Shown: one piece after another, positions 18,802-27,653 of the stretch
Numbering within the stretch: position 1 is the first letter of the stretch
How the letters are laid out: every line of letters begins with the position of its first letter
NCBI GenBank assembly: GCA_028278345.1
Contig: JANQEL010000106.1
Span: 1-64,000, forward strand
Direction: 5' to 3'
From: Myxococcota bacterium
GTDB taxonomy: Bacteria; Myxococcota_A; UBA9160; UBA4427
Length of the DNA stretch: 64,000 bases
Program-made: the position numbers and the translations under genes
Notes under the pieces: model-generated
Database searches by the model: none
The model's input: only the letters and a program-made list of their open reading frames with translations
What the model was told of the DNA's origin: nothing

Positions 18802-19194
18802 ATGGAGCGCAGGGCTGGAATCGCGATCGCCTGCCTCGCCTTCCTGGCGGTTGCAGCGGTGAGCAGCGCCGAAGGAGAGACCGCCTCGACTCACGGCAAG
18901 CTCGTGTACGAGCAGTACTGCGTAACGTGCCATGGGGTCGAGGGAAAAGGAGATGGACCGGCGGGGGTCGACCTGCTTCCCATGCCCCGCGACTTCAGTG
19001 TCGGACGGTTCAAGTTCGACGCGGACAGCGATGGCCATACCGGGACCGACGAAGATCTCTTCCTCGTCATTCGTGACGGCGGAGCCGCCGTCGGCGGCAA
19101 CCCGTTGATGGCACCCTGGGGACACCTGGGTGACGACACGATCCGCGACTTGGTCGCCTACATCCGAAGTCTCGGACCCGCCACCACGAAATAG
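18802..19194 (+). CDS. Small periplasmic cytochrome c
   Basis: A 130-residue class I cytochrome c. Signal peptide about 1-23 (cleavage near SSA/EG); heme motif C40-V-T-C-H44 with H-G-x-x-G-x-G-D-G-P after it; a likely distal Met ligand in NPLMAPWG; C-terminal helix DLVAYIRSLG. Its ATG lies one base past the stop of the heme/propeller gene, so the two are translationally coupled. It is the obvious electron acceptor for its neighbour. No oxidase genes follow. Confidence 0.93.
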   Translation: MERRAGIAIACLAFLAVAAVSSAEGETASTHGKLVYEQYCVTCHGVEGKGDGPAGVDLLPMPRDFSVGRFKFDADSDGHTGTDEDLFLVIRDGGAAVGGNPLMAPWGHLGDDTIRDLVAYIRSLGPATTK

Positions 19195-19227
19195 CGGCGT
19201 GCCCAGGCGCGCTCTGCGACTTGCCCA

Positions 19228-19530
19228 TTACAAGAGCTTCATCAGCAGCGCCTCGAACCCCCGACCGAGCAAGGCCAGAAGGAACAATCCCGCGAACGAC
19301 GCGACGATCCCGAGGAGACCGCCTTCTACGACGAGAGACGGTGCGCGCTCCGTCCTCGCTCGGACACTCGCAGTCGTTACGACCCGCTTGCGTCTGCGCC
19401 GCAGCGAGGCGGCGAGTGAAGGCTTTCTCCGGACCGGATAGTCGGAGCGAATCGCGGGAAGTTGGATCCAGACAAGAAGCTCGAGCCCATGGCCCGGCGG
19501 GGCCTGCAGTGCGGCGGACGCGTGGTGCAT
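19228..19530 (-). CDS. Possible small protein with C-terminal membrane segment
   Basis: A 100-residue frame with a very good ribosome site (GGAGGT five bases before ATG 19530). The first two thirds are basic and low in conservation signals; the end has a hydrophobic stretch (GLLGIVASFAGLFLLALLG, about residues 70-88) that could span the membrane. No family is recognised, and composition alone does not rule out a spurious frame. Confidence 0.35.
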   Translation of the reverse strand: MHHASAALQAPPGHGLELLVWIQLPAIRSDYPVRRKPSLAASLRRRRKRVVTTASVRARTERAPSLVVEGGLLGIVASFAGLFLLALLGRGFEALLMKLL

Positions 19531-19815
19531 CAGCGACCTCCATCGTGCCTCTCAAGACGAGCGAGAGAAGCCGGTCGATGGCGTCGAGACCGAACGGTGT
19601 GCAGCGTGCGCAACAGCCGCGTGGGCGCCAGCGACAGCAGGGAGTTGGATCCACTCCGTGCGGTCCCGTTTTGAGCCTCTTATCGGCGTGATCGAGGTCG
19701 TGCTGTAGGGATCAGGATGCGACGAATCGTTGCAGGTAGAACTCTTCGAGGCCGACCGTTGGCTGACATCGGCCGCCTCCGAGAGCCAGAACTGCGCCCG
19801 GGTGTGGTAAAGTGA
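19531..19815. other. Gene-free stretch upstream of vapBC
   Basis: About 285 bases with no gene I can support and no recognisable element; overlapping open frames here look like chance. It lies between the small possible membrane protein and the vapB operator region. Confidence 0.3.
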
Positions 19816-19840
19816 GTGGTAATACTTCGCGAGGTAATAC
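19816..19840 (+). promoter_or_regulatory. Direct repeats in the vapB leader, candidate autoregulatory operator
   Basis: GGTAATAC occurs at 19818-19825 and again at 19833-19840, 15 bases apart, with a partial copy (GTGGTAA) at 19804-19810. The second copy overlaps the vapB Shine-Dalgarno (GAGG). AbrB-type antitoxins bind repeats near their own promoter, so binding here is plausible. Confidence 0.4.
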
Positions 19841-19843
19841 CGC

Positions 19844-20083
19844 ATGCGTGTTACATCCAAGGGACAGGTCACGATTCCGGTGGAGATCCGGGAGAAGCTC
19901 GGGCTACTGGAGGGGAGCGAGGTCGAGTTCGAGATCGTCGGCCGCACGGTGCGAATGCGTAAGGTTCGGCGTGCCCGAGGGAAGCAGGGTCGGGGCAAGT
20001 CCTTCGTGGCTCGACTTCGAGGTGCGGGAAACGTCCGGATGACGACCGACGAGATTCTTGCGTTGACCCGGGGTGAGCGCTGA
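19844..20083 (+). CDS. vapB: AbrB-type antitoxin of a VapBC module
   Basis: A 79-residue DNA-binding antitoxin. The N-terminus MRVTSKGQVTIPVEIREKLG is a textbook AbrB/MazE/VapB swapped-hairpin domain; the basic middle (KVRRARGKQGRGK) and the short C-terminal helix (TTDEILALTRGE) form the toxin-binding tail. It is the first gene of a two-gene operon, and its stop overlaps the toxin start codon. Autoregulation through the leader repeats is likely. Confidence 0.9.
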   Translation: MRVTSKGQVTIPVEIREKLGLLEGSEVEFEIVGRTVRMRKVRRARGKQGRGKSFVARLRGAGNVRMTTDEILALTRGER

Positions 20084-20484
20084 GCACCGTTCTCGTCGAC
20101 AGCAACGTCCTCCTCGACGTCATGACGCAGGATTCCGAATGGGGCGAATGGTCGTCGAGCGCACTTGCAGAGATCGCCGACGATTCGACCCTCGCGATCA
20201 ACCCGATCATCTACGGTGAGGTCTCGATTCGATTCGATCGAATCGAGGATCTCGAAGAGGCCCTCCCTGAGGCCATGGTTCGCCGACTACCGCTTCCCTG
20301 GGAGGCCGCGTTCCTGGCCGGAAAGTGCTTCCTTCGATATCGGCGAAGGCGCGGGGTCCGGAGATCACCTCTTCCCGATTTCTACATCGGCGCACACGCA
20401 GCGGTGTCGGGGTTGGCCCTGTTGACGCGCGATGCGAAGCGATACCGCACCTACTTTCCGAGCGTCGACTTGATAGCGCCTTGA
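20080..20484 (+). CDS. vapC: PIN-domain ribonuclease toxin, VapC type
   Basis: A PIN-domain endoribonuclease of 134 residues. Acidic metal ligands are seen in STVLVDSNVLLD (first Asp), YGEV (Glu), and LPDFYIGAHA (third Asp), followed by the usual LLTRDAKRYRTYFP. Homologous PIN proteins begin a few residues before VLVDSN, so the ATG at 20122 is too late. The best start is CTG at 20080, overlapping the antitoxin TGA (CTGA) and preceded by GGGGTGAG. A non-ATG start would keep toxin levels low relative to antitoxin. Confidence 0.85.
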   Translation: MSTVLVDSNVLLDVMTQDSEWGEWSSSALAEIADDSTLAINPIIYGEVSIRFDRIEDLEEALPEAMVRRLPLPWEAAFLAGKCFLRYRRRRGVRRSPLPDFYIGAHAAVSGLALLTRDAKRYRTYFPSVDLIAP

Positions 20485-20485
20485 G

Positions 20486-20526
20486 GGTGCGCCCGAGCGC
20501 ACCGCGAACTGGATTCAGATCCAGTT
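20486..20526 (+). terminator. Two tandem hairpins after vapC
   Basis: GGTGCGC/GCGCACC (20486-20492 with 20497-20503, loop CCGA) is followed by AACTGGAT/ATCCAGTT (20507-20514 with 20519-20526). The first begins one base past the vapC stop. There is no T-run, so this is a transcript-end or stability structure of uncertain type. Confidence 0.45.
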
Positions 20527-20550
20527 GCTGACACTACCGAGCAGCCCCGC

Positions 20551-20880
20551 TCAACCCGGCCCGCCGCTCGCGAAGAAGACGAGCAGTGTGATGTCCTCTT
20601 CGATCTCGATGAAGCTGTGCTCGCTGGTGGCGGCGACATAGAGGATCGAGCCGCGTTCGACCGGCCTTTCTTCGCCTTCGACACGGACGCGCGCGCGGCC
20701 CTCGACGACGAAGTAGACCTCGTCTTCGTCGTGGGGCCCCTGGAGATCCTTGGCGCCCGCCGGCAGGCGGTAGATGCCGCAGGAGAGGTTTGGAACGCGC
20801 AGGAACTCGCTGTAGGGCGCGGGGCTTCCCTGCATCTCCTCGAGCAGCTTGCGCAGTTCGAAGACGCGGTGGTCACTCAT
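20551..20880 (-). CDS. Cupin-domain protein
   Basis: A single-domain cupin of 109 residues. The first cupin motif is partly kept (GPHDEDEVYFVVEGRARV; G-x5-H-x-H is reduced to one His with D-E-D-E). The second reads RGSILYVAATSEHSF, with the final metal-binding His. The fold is clear, but the ligand set is thinner than in cupin dioxygenases, so it may be a sensor or isomerase-type cupin. The start is ATG 20880; ATG 20904 is an alternative that adds eight residues. Confidence 0.8.
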   Translation of the reverse strand: MSDHRVFELRKLLEEMQGSPAPYSEFLRVPNLSCGIYRLPAGAKDLQGPHDEDEVYFVVEGRARVRVEGEERPVERGSILYVAATSEHSFIEIEEDITLLVFFASGGPG

Positions 20881-21111
20881 GGGTCGAAATACCTCGCATG
20901 CCATCTCGTCGGGAGCGTCCGATTATAGGCGAGCGCTGAGCCTGGACACGACGGCAAGTGACATGCACTGACCGTGGGTCGGCGCCCAGACGCGAGCCGC
21001 CGCGCGCCTCGCGCGCGGTCTCGCGGAGCCGGAACTCCGCTACGCTCGGGTTCCACACTGGTGGACCGCGCCGCGCCCGGTGCGGGCACCGCCACACCCA
21101 CCATCCCACCC

Positions 21112-22254
21112 ATGCATCCAAACCCGAGTACCCGCAACTGGCGACGCAGCCTGATCGTCGCCTGTTGCGCCCTTTTCGCCTGCGGCCAGGAAGCGCCCCC
21201 GGAGCCGTCGGCGCCCCTCGTCGAGCTCGTGCGCGTCGGAGCGTTCGACCTCGACGACCGCATCGAATCGACGGGCGAGCTGCGGGCCGTCGAGCGAGCG
21301 ACCGTCGCCGCCGAGATCGGCGGCCGCATCACCGAAGTGCTGCGGGACGAAAGCGATGCGGTCGAGGCGGAAGAGATCCTACTGCGCATCGACCCCGAAA
21401 AGCGCGAACTCGAGCTCGCCAACGCCCGCGCGCAACTCGCCGAAGCCACCGCCGCGGTGAACGAGGCCCGGCGCGAGCAGCGACGAATCCAGCAACTGCA
21501 TCAGGGCGGCGCGACCTCCGAGGCCCTCCTCGACGCCGCGAACACCACCCTCGAATCGGCCCGCTCGCGGCTTCGCGCCGTCGAAGCCCAACTGGGCGTG
21601 GCGGAACGCGCTCTGCGCGACGCCGAAGTGCGAGCGCCCTTCGCGGGATTGATCGCGCGCCGCAGCGTGAGCCGGGGCGAGTTCGTCGCCCCCGGGCACC
21701 CGCTCTACGAACTGGTCGCGATGGATCCGGTCGAAGTCGAGTTCCATCTCCCCGAGCGAGACTCGGGGCGCGTCTCCCTCGGACAACCGGTGGCCGTGCG
21801 CGTCGCGCCGCAACCCGAACGCGTCTTCGAAGCGCGAGTCAGCATGGTTTCTCCGACCATCGATGCGCGCACGCGCACGCTGCGGGTCGAAGCAAGGCTT
21901 CCGAATCCCGATGGCGAGCTGCGGCCCGGGCTCTTCGCCTTGATCGATCTCGGTTTGGCACGCCGGACCGAGGTGGTGATGGTCCCCGAAGAGTCGGTGC
22001 TGCAGCGCTCGCTCGGGCCGATCGTATTCGTGGTGGGCGAAGGCGATCGCGTCGAACAGCGCGAAGTGCAGACCGGCGTGCGCCGACCCGGAGCCGTGGA
22101 GATCCGCTCCGGGATCGAAGCCGGTAGCTGGGTGGTCGCGAGCGGCCAGGCCCGCCTGATCGACGGAATGGCGGTGCGTACACAGCGCCGGGACGAACCC
22201 TTCGCACCCGCCCACCTCGCCGCGACCGGAAAACCGGAAGCCGCGACCCCGTGA
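21112..22254 (+). CDS. RND efflux periplasmic adaptor (lipoprotein)
   Basis: A 380-residue membrane-fusion protein, anchored by a lipobox (LFAC-GQ, lipidated Cys near residue 23) rather than a helix. It has the AcrA/MdtA plan: lipoyl half (GGRITEVLRDESDAVEAEE), coiled-coil hairpin (about 90-150), second lipoyl half (EVRAPFAGLIARR), beta-barrel and membrane-proximal domain (PEESVLQ...EQREVQTG). The start is ATG at 21112. Its stop overlaps the GTG of the RND permease by four bases, so the two form a unit; the outer-membrane channel is not in the window. Confidence 0.93.
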   Translation: MHPNPSTRNWRRSLIVACCALFACGQEAPPEPSAPLVELVRVGAFDLDDRIESTGELRAVERATVAAEIGGRITEVLRDESDAVEAEEILLRIDPEKRELELANARAQLAEATAAVNEARREQRRIQQLHQGGATSEALLDAANTTLESARSRLRAVEAQLGVAERALRDAEVRAPFAGLIARRSVSRGEFVAPGHPLYELVAMDPVEVEFHLPERDSGRVSLGQPVAVRVAPQPERVFEARVSMVSPTIDARTRTLRVEARLPNPDGELRPGLFALIDLGLARRTEVVMVPEESVLQRSLGPIVFVVGEGDRVEQREVQTGVRRPGAVEIRSGIEAGSWVVASGQARLIDGMAVRTQRRDEPFAPAHLAATGKPEAATP

Positions 22255-25200
22255 CCCTCTCCGATCTCTCCATCCAACGGCCCGTCACCACCTGGATGAT
22301 GACGGCGGCCGTGGTGTTGATCGGCGTGCTCGGCTACGCGCGCCTCGGCGTCGACCAGTTCCCCAACATGGAATTCCCGGTCGTCACGGTCACGGCACAG
22401 ATGGAGGGCGCGAGCCCCGAGGTGATGGAAGAGGACGTCACCGACGTCCTCGAGGAGTATCTCAACACCGTACCCGGGCTGCGAAAGATCAGTTCGCTCA
22501 CCCTGCACGGCGTGAGCCAGGTGCGCAGCGAGTTCGAACTCGGCGTCGACATCGACGTCGCCGCGCAGGACGTGCGGGACCAGCTCGCGCGGGCACGACT
22601 CGACCTGCCCGTTCAACTCGAACCACCTGTGGTCGCGAAGGTCGATACCTCGAACTTTCCGATCGTGTGGGTTCCGCTGATCACCGAGCGCAAGATCGTC
22701 GACACGAGCGAGTACACGCGCCTCGTCGTGAAACCCAACATGCAGACGATCCCCGGTGTCGGTGCGGTGGAGATGTTCGGTCGCCGCGATCGCAACATCC
22801 GCATCTGGATGAACGGCGATGCCCTGCGCGCCCGGGGATTGTCGCCCTCGGATGTCGTCGGGGCCCTGCGGCGCGAGCACGTGGAGATCCCCGGCGGGCG
22901 GGTCGAAGGCGAGCGCATCGAGTACTCGGTCACGACCGATGCGGAGTTCGACTCCCTCGACGAGATGCGACGCCTGGTGGTGGCCTATGTCGACGGGGCG
23001 GCCGTTCGATTGGAAGACGTCGCGCGCGTCGAAGACGGCGCCGAAGACGTGCGCGTCGTCGCCTACTTCAACAAGCAGCCGAGTGTCGGCGTGGGCGTGC
23101 TCAAGCAACCCGGTGGCAACACCGTCGCCATCGCGGACCAGGTCTACGAGCGCCTCGACGAGCTGAACGAGATGGCGCCGACCGGGATCGCCTTCGGCCG
23201 GACCGAGGGGCTGATCGACTTTTCGCTGCCGATTCGCGAAGCCGTCGCCGAGACCCAGTTTGCGCTGATCCTCGGTGCCATCCTCGCGACCCTCACGGTC
23301 TTCGTCTTCTTGCGGCGTTGGCGTCCCACGATGATCGTGGGGGCCGCGATTCCGCTCTCGTTGATCGGCGCATTCGGCGCGATGTGGGTGTTCGGCTTTA
23401 CGCTGAACGTGATGACGCTGCTTGCGCTCGCCCTCGCGGTGGGCGTCGTGATCGACGATGCGATCGTCGTGCTCGAGAACATCGAACGCCACCGCGAACA
23501 GGGGAAGGAGGCATTCGCCGCGGCCGCCGACGGCACGCGCGAGATCACCTTCGCGGCCACGGCGGCGACGCTTTCGATCGCCGTGGTCTTCTTTCCCGTC
23601 ATCTTCGCAACGGGCATCGTGGGAAATTTCCTGCGCGAGTTCGGCGGTACCGTGGCGGCCGCAGTCATGGTGTCGCTCTTCGTCGCGCTCACCCTCACAC
23701 CGATGCTCGCTGCGCGCATGCCCCCGCCCCGCCAACGCGAACACGGCAGCGTCTACCATCGCCTCGAGGTGGGCTTCGAAGCCCTCGAACGCAACTACCG
23801 ACGCGCCCTCGAATGGACCCTCGGCCACCGCGCGATCACGATGGGGCTCGCGACGCTCACCCTCGTCGGCACTTGCGGGTTGGGTTCCGAGCTCGGCGGC
23901 GAGATGTTCCCGCCGGAAGACCAGGGCCGCATGATCATCCGCTTCGAGCTGCCCCCGGGCAGCACCGTCGACGCGACCCGCGAATACATGCGCAAGGTGG
24001 AAGACTGGGTGCTCGCGCGAGACGACGTCGCCGCCGCCTTTGGTGGAATCGGGATCACCGGACCCGATGGACCGGGCACGCCCAACATGGGTCTGTTGTT
24101 CACCATCCTGAAGCCGCGCGAAGAGCGCGATACCACCGCACACGAGATCTTTGCCGAGACGCGCACCTACCTTGACACCCTGCCGGACAACAAGGCCGCG
24201 CTCTTCGGGCTCGAACAGCTGAGCGCAGGGAGCGATCACGCTTTCAACTTCGACATTCGCGGCAGCCTGCCGCTGACCGAACTCGAACGCCTGGCCGACG
24301 AAGTCATGGCGAAGCTCTCGGCCCGCGGCGGATACATGGACATGGACAAGAGCCTGAAGATGGGCCTGCCCGAAGTGCGCGTCGTGCCGAATCGCGAGAA
24401 GGCCGCAGCCCTCGGCGTGGACGCGACGGCGCTGGCCACCGTGATCCAGTCGGCCATCGGCGGTCTCGACGTCGGTACCTACAAGGAAGCGGGCCGCGGC
24501 TACGACATCCGCGTGCGCCTCGAAGCCGACGCGCGCAACGCCCCCGAGACGATCGGCCACCTCTACACCCGCAGCCGCGATGGGCGCCTGGTGGAATTGC
24601 GCAACCTGGTCGATCTCCACGAAGGCGCCGCACCCGCGATCATCACGCGAACCGGACGCCAGCGGTCGGTCGAAGTGCGATCGAATCTGCAGGGCAAGCA
24701 GCTCGGCGAAGCGATGGAAGACGCACGTGAGATCGCCGAGGAGCTGCCCGAGGGCGTGACCCTCGAGTTCGGCGGCAACGCGGAGTCGATGGTCGAGAGC
24801 GCGCAACAATTCGGCCTGATGCTCGGGCTCGCGATCATCGTCATCTACATGGTGCTCGCGGTGCAGTTCGAGAGCTTCGTGCATCCCCTGACCGTGATGC
24901 TCGCGCTGCCGCTCGCGATGGTCGGCGCGATGACGGGGCTCTACGTCATGAGCCTCACCGGGAAGGTCGGGATGACGCTCAACCTCTTCAGCTTGATCGG
25001 GATCATCCTGTTGTTCGGGCTGGTGACCAAGAATTCGATCCTGCTGGTCGACTACGCGAACCAGTTGCGCGCCCGCGGCATGAGCAAGGTGGAGGCCATG
25101 CGAACGGCTGCACCGGTGCGCATGCGCCCCGTGCTGATGACCGCGATCTCGATGATCTTCGGCGTGCTTCCGGCGGCGCTGGGCCTCGGACCGGGATCGG

Positions 25201-25379
25201 AGACGCGCGCACCCATGGGCGTGGCGACTGCGGCCGGCATGTTCTCCTCGACCGTCCTCACTCTGCTCGTCGTGCCCGTCTTCTACCTGGTGCTCGACGA
25301 CGGCGTCGACTGGTTGCGGAAGCGCGTGGGTCGACGGAGCGAGGCGCCGAAACGCGAAGGAGCGACGGACCTTCCCTAG
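22251..25379 (+). CDS. RND multidrug efflux permease, AcrB/MdtB family
   Basis: A 1042-residue proton-driven pump with the 12-helix AcrB layout: helix 1 near residues 12-28, two large periplasmic loops (about 40-330 and 555-865), and helix bundles after each. The proton-relay Asp pair in helix 4 is visible (GVVIDDAIVVLENIERH). The duplicated region FGLVTKNSILLVDYANQLR is present in the second half. The start is GTG, overlapping the adaptor stop. It lacks features of the CusA metal group, so drugs, dyes, lipids or solvents are the likely cargo. No local regulator is seen. Confidence 0.97.
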   Translation: MTLSDLSIQRPVTTWMMTAAVVLIGVLGYARLGVDQFPNMEFPVVTVTAQMEGASPEVMEEDVTDVLEEYLNTVPGLRKISSLTLHGVSQVRSEFELGVDIDVAAQDVRDQLARARLDLPVQLEPPVVAKVDTSNFPIVWVPLITERKIVDTSEYTRLVVKPNMQTIPGVGAVEMFGRRDRNIRIWMNGDALRARGLSPSDVVGALRREHVEIPGGRVEGERIEYSVTTDAEFDSLDEMRRLVVAYVDGAAVRLEDVARVEDGAEDVRVVAYFNKQPSVGVGVLKQPGGNTVAIADQVYERLDELNEMAPTGIAFGRTEGLIDFSLPIREAVAETQFALILGAILATLTVFVFLRRWRPTMIVGAAIPLSLIGAFGAMWVFGFTLNVMTLLALALAVGVVIDDAIVVLENIERHREQGKEAFAAAADGTREITFAATAATLSIAVVFFPVIFATGIVGNFLREFGGTVAAAVMVSLFVALTLTPMLAARMPPPRQREHGSVYHRLEVGFEALERNYRRALEWTLGHRAITMGLATLTLVGTCGLGSELGGEMFPPEDQGRMIIRFELPPGSTVDATREYMRKVEDWVLARDDVAAAFGGIGITGPDGPGTPNMGLLFTILKPREERDTTAHEIFAETRTYLDTLPDNKAALFGLEQLSAGSDHAFNFDIRGSLPLTELERLADEVMAKLSARGGYMDMDKSLKMGLPEVRVVPNREKAAALGVDATALATVIQSAIGGLDVGTYKEAGRGYDIRVRLEADARNAPETIGHLYTRSRDGRLVELRNLVDLHEGAAPAIITRTGRQRSVEVRSNLQGKQLGEAMEDAREIAEELPEGVTLEFGGNAESMVESAQQFGLMLGLAIIVIYMVLAVQFESFVHPLTVMLALPLAMVGAMTGLYVMSLTGKVGMTLNLFSLIGIILLFGLVTKNSILLVDYANQLRARGMSKVEAMRTAAPVRMRPVLMTAISMIFGVLPAALGLGPGSETRAPMGVATAAGMFSSTVLTLLVVPVFYLVLDDGVDWLRKRVGRRSEAPKREGATDLP

Positions 25380-25431
25380 ACTGAACGGCCTGCCCGGAGC
25401 CGAAGGCAGTCCATCGGGCAAGGAGGGCGGG

Positions 25432-26946
25432 ATGAAGTCGATCGATCGAAGAACGTTCCTGCGCGGAAGCGCTGGCCTGGTCGCCACTGCGGGTCTGCCA
25501 TGGCCTGCATACGCGGCTCCAACCGACGAGTTCGCGCGGCTCGACGCCACTGCCCAGGCCGAACTCGTTCGCACGGGACAGGTCCAACCGATCGAACTCG
25601 TCGATGCGGCGATCGCGCGGATCGAAGCCCTCAACCCGAAGGTCGGCGCCTTCGTCACGACCTTCTTCGATCGGGCGCGCGAAGCCGCACGCGGCCCGCT
25701 TCCGAACGGGCCCTTCACCGGAGTGCCCTATGCGATCAAGGATCTGTCCAATTACGCGGGCACCCGCACGACGATGGGTTCGCGGCTCTTCGCCGAGAAC
25801 ATCGCGGACGAAAACACGCCCATCGTGCAGCGGGCCGTCGACGCGGGCCTGGTGATCCTCGGCAAGACGAACACGCCGGAGTTCGGGCTCGTTTCGACGA
25901 CCGAACCCGAACTCTTCGAGCCGGCGCGAAACCCGTGGAACCTCGCTCACTCGACGGCGGGTTCGAGCGGGGGGGCGGCTGCGGCCGTGGCTGCGGGCAT
26001 GTTGCCCTTTGCCCAGGCGAGTGACGGGGGTGGCTCGATCCGCTTGCCCGCAAATGCATGTGGTGTGTTCGGTCTCAAACCCTCGCGCGGGCGCATACCG
26101 GCCGCTGCACCACTGCCCGGTGACATTGCCGTGCGATTTACAGTCAGTCGCACGGTGCGCGATAGCGCGAAGCTCCTGGCGGTGAGCGAGCGAAGTAGTG
26201 CGGATGCCGTGCTGCAGCCGGTCGGCGAGGTCACCGGCCCGTCGAGCCAGCGATTGAAGATCGCCTTCGCGCTGAACGACGTGAGCGGCCGCCGACCCCA
26301 TCCCCATGTCGTCGCAGCCCTGGAAGAAACCGCCGCGCTGTGTCGCGAACTCGGCCACGAGGTGATCGAGGCGGGCCCGCCCATCGACGGCGAGGAGTTC
26401 CTCGAGCACTTCTTCACCCTCTGGTCCTCGATCCCCAGCGATCTCGAACGCAACGCCTGGTTGATCGGTCTGACGCAGTGGCGACTCGTGCGCGCGCGCG
26501 ACGTCCTCGAACCCTGGACCCTCGGTCTCGCGGAGCTTTACGCCAGCCGACCGAGCGGTGCGATGGAGGCCGCCGTCGCATACACCGAACGCCTGACGAA
26601 CGAATTCGACGCGTTCTTCCAGGAGTACGACGTGCTGCTCACCCCCGTTGCAGGCCTGCCTCCGACGCCCATCGGAGAACAGGCACCCACCCTTCCCTTC
26701 GACACCCTGATGGAACGCGTGGTCGAGTACGCGGGCTACACGCCGCAGCACAATGCGGCCGGAACCCCCTCGATGTCGGTACCGCTCACCATCAGCCCCG
26801 ACGGTCTGCCGATCGGCAGCCAGTTCGCCTCCCGCGTCGGCCACGAGCGGCGGCTCCTCGAGTTGGCTTTCGAACTCGAACAGGCCCGCCCGTGGGCGGA
26901 TCGCTGGGCGCCGAATTCGGCGGTCGGAGGCCCGGTTCGCGGCTAG
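25432..26946 (+). CDS. Tat-exported amidase-signature hydrolase
   Basis: A 504-residue amidase with a twin-arginine signal (DRRTFLRG, residues 5-12) ending near AYAA. The Ser-cisSer-Lys triad is visible: Lys103 in PYAIKD, the Gly/Ser-rich STAGSSGGAAAAVAAG near 174-189, and the nucleophile Ser202 in DGGGSIRLPA. The C-terminal Q-H-N-A-A-G-T-P-S-M-S-V-P block is typical of the family. It would hydrolyse an amide in the periplasm; the substrate is unknown. It stands alone, 52 bases after the RND permease, and is led by AAGGAGGGCGGG. Confidence 0.95.
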   Translation: MKSIDRRTFLRGSAGLVATAGLPWPAYAAPTDEFARLDATAQAELVRTGQVQPIELVDAAIARIEALNPKVGAFVTTFFDRAREAARGPLPNGPFTGVPYAIKDLSNYAGTRTTMGSRLFAENIADENTPIVQRAVDAGLVILGKTNTPEFGLVSTTEPELFEPARNPWNLAHSTAGSSGGAAAAVAAGMLPFAQASDGGGSIRLPANACGVFGLKPSRGRIPAAAPLPGDIAVRFTVSRTVRDSAKLLAVSERSSADAVLQPVGEVTGPSSQRLKIAFALNDVSGRRPHPHVVAALEETAALCRELGHEVIEAGPPIDGEEFLEHFFTLWSSIPSDLERNAWLIGLTQWRLVRARDVLEPWTLGLAELYASRPSGAMEAAVAYTERLTNEFDAFFQEYDVLLTPVAGLPPTPIGEQAPTLPFDTLMERVVEYAGYTPQHNAAGTPSMSVPLTISPDGLPIGSQFASRVGHERRLLELAFELEQARPWADRWAPNSAVGGPVRG

Positions 26947-26968
26947 TGGGAAGCCTGTAACCCGGGCG

Positions 26969-26983
26969 GAATCCTATGGATTC
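26969..26983. repeat. 15-base palindrome upstream of the bactofilin gene
   Basis: GAATCC-TAT-GGATTC, a perfect inverted repeat about 90 bases before the bactofilin GTG. It may be an operator; nothing else supports this. Confidence 0.3.
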
Positions 26984-27075
26984 AAGCCTGCGCCCCAAGC
27001 GGCCGATGGGTATCAGGAATGCGCAACTGAGCGGCAACTCGGTTGTACCCACCCACGGCTACCAAGGGGTCATCT

Positions 27076-27624
27076 GTGTCCGAATCGAGCGGAACCTGGT
27101 CGAGATTTCGAATCCCGCGCGTGGCGAGCGCCGCTGCGTCGAAGGTCGGGAAAACACCTGCGGCGGGTCAAGCGCCCGCAGCGGGTCAAGCGTCTGCGGC
27201 AGGTCAAGCGCCTGCGGCGGGGCAACAGCCGGCTGCGACTCCGGAACCGCAGCGCCCCTTCTCGGGAACCTTCATCGAGGCAGGCGCCATCTTCGAGGGC
27301 AGCCTGAAGCTCAAGGGTGACTTCCGCATCGACAACGAGTTTCGCGGTGTGCTCTCGACTGATGGAACGGTGATCGTCGGTCCCAACGGCTCGATCGAGG
27401 GCGACATCATCGCTCGACAGGTCGAGATCGAGGGGGCTGTCGTGGGAAACATCAACGCGCGCCGGATGTTCATCCTCCGCGCCACGGGAAAGCTGCACGG
27501 CGACATCGAAACCTCGTGCATCCACATCGAGCCCCACGCCTTCTTCCAGGGCTCGACGCGAATGATCCAGCCGCTCGCGGAAGCAGCGGCGGCTCACCAG
27601 GGAACGACCGTCGCTTCACCCTGA
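27076..27624 (+). CDS. Bactofilin
   Basis: A 182-residue cytoskeletal protein. Residues about 75-155 form the bactofilin (DUF583) right-handed beta-helix: regular six-residue turns with F-I-E-A-G-A-I-F-E-G-S-L-K-L, I-V-G-P-N-G-S-I-E-G-D-I, and V-E-I-E-G-A-V-V-G-N-I. The N-terminal arm is unstructured and contains four to five copies of an AAGQAPAAGQ-type repeat encoded by an 18-bp DNA tandem repeat (about 27165-27235). The start is GTG at 27076 with AGGGG upstream; an earlier TTG at 27043 lacks a site. Bactofilins scaffold cell-wall enzymes or chromosome-segregation proteins; neighbours do not tell which. Confidence 0.92.
   Translation: MSESSGTWSRFRIPRVASAAASKVGKTPAAGQAPAAGQASAAGQAPAAGQQPAATPEPQRPFSGTFIEAGAIFEGSLKLKGDFRIDNEFRGVLSTDGTVIVGPNGSIEGDIIARQVEIEGAVVGNINARRMFILRATGKLHGDIETSCIHIEPHAFFQGSTRMIQPLAEAAAAHQGTTVASP
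27165..27235 (+). repeat. 18-bp tandem repeat in the bactofilin linker
   Basis: Imperfect copies of GCGGGTCAAGCGCCTGC-like units encode Ala/Gly/Gln/Pro repeats in the N-terminal arm. Copy number could vary between strains. Confidence 0.7.
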
Positions 27625-27653
27625 GTCGTGCCGGAGCGAAAGGTCGTTCGCAC

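Noticed and set aside
21705-25718. A 1337-codon open frame on the minus strand across the RND genes
   Set aside because: It lies antisense to two certain efflux genes, has a His/Asp/Arg-rich composition typical of frame shadows in high-GC DNA, and no recognisable domain.
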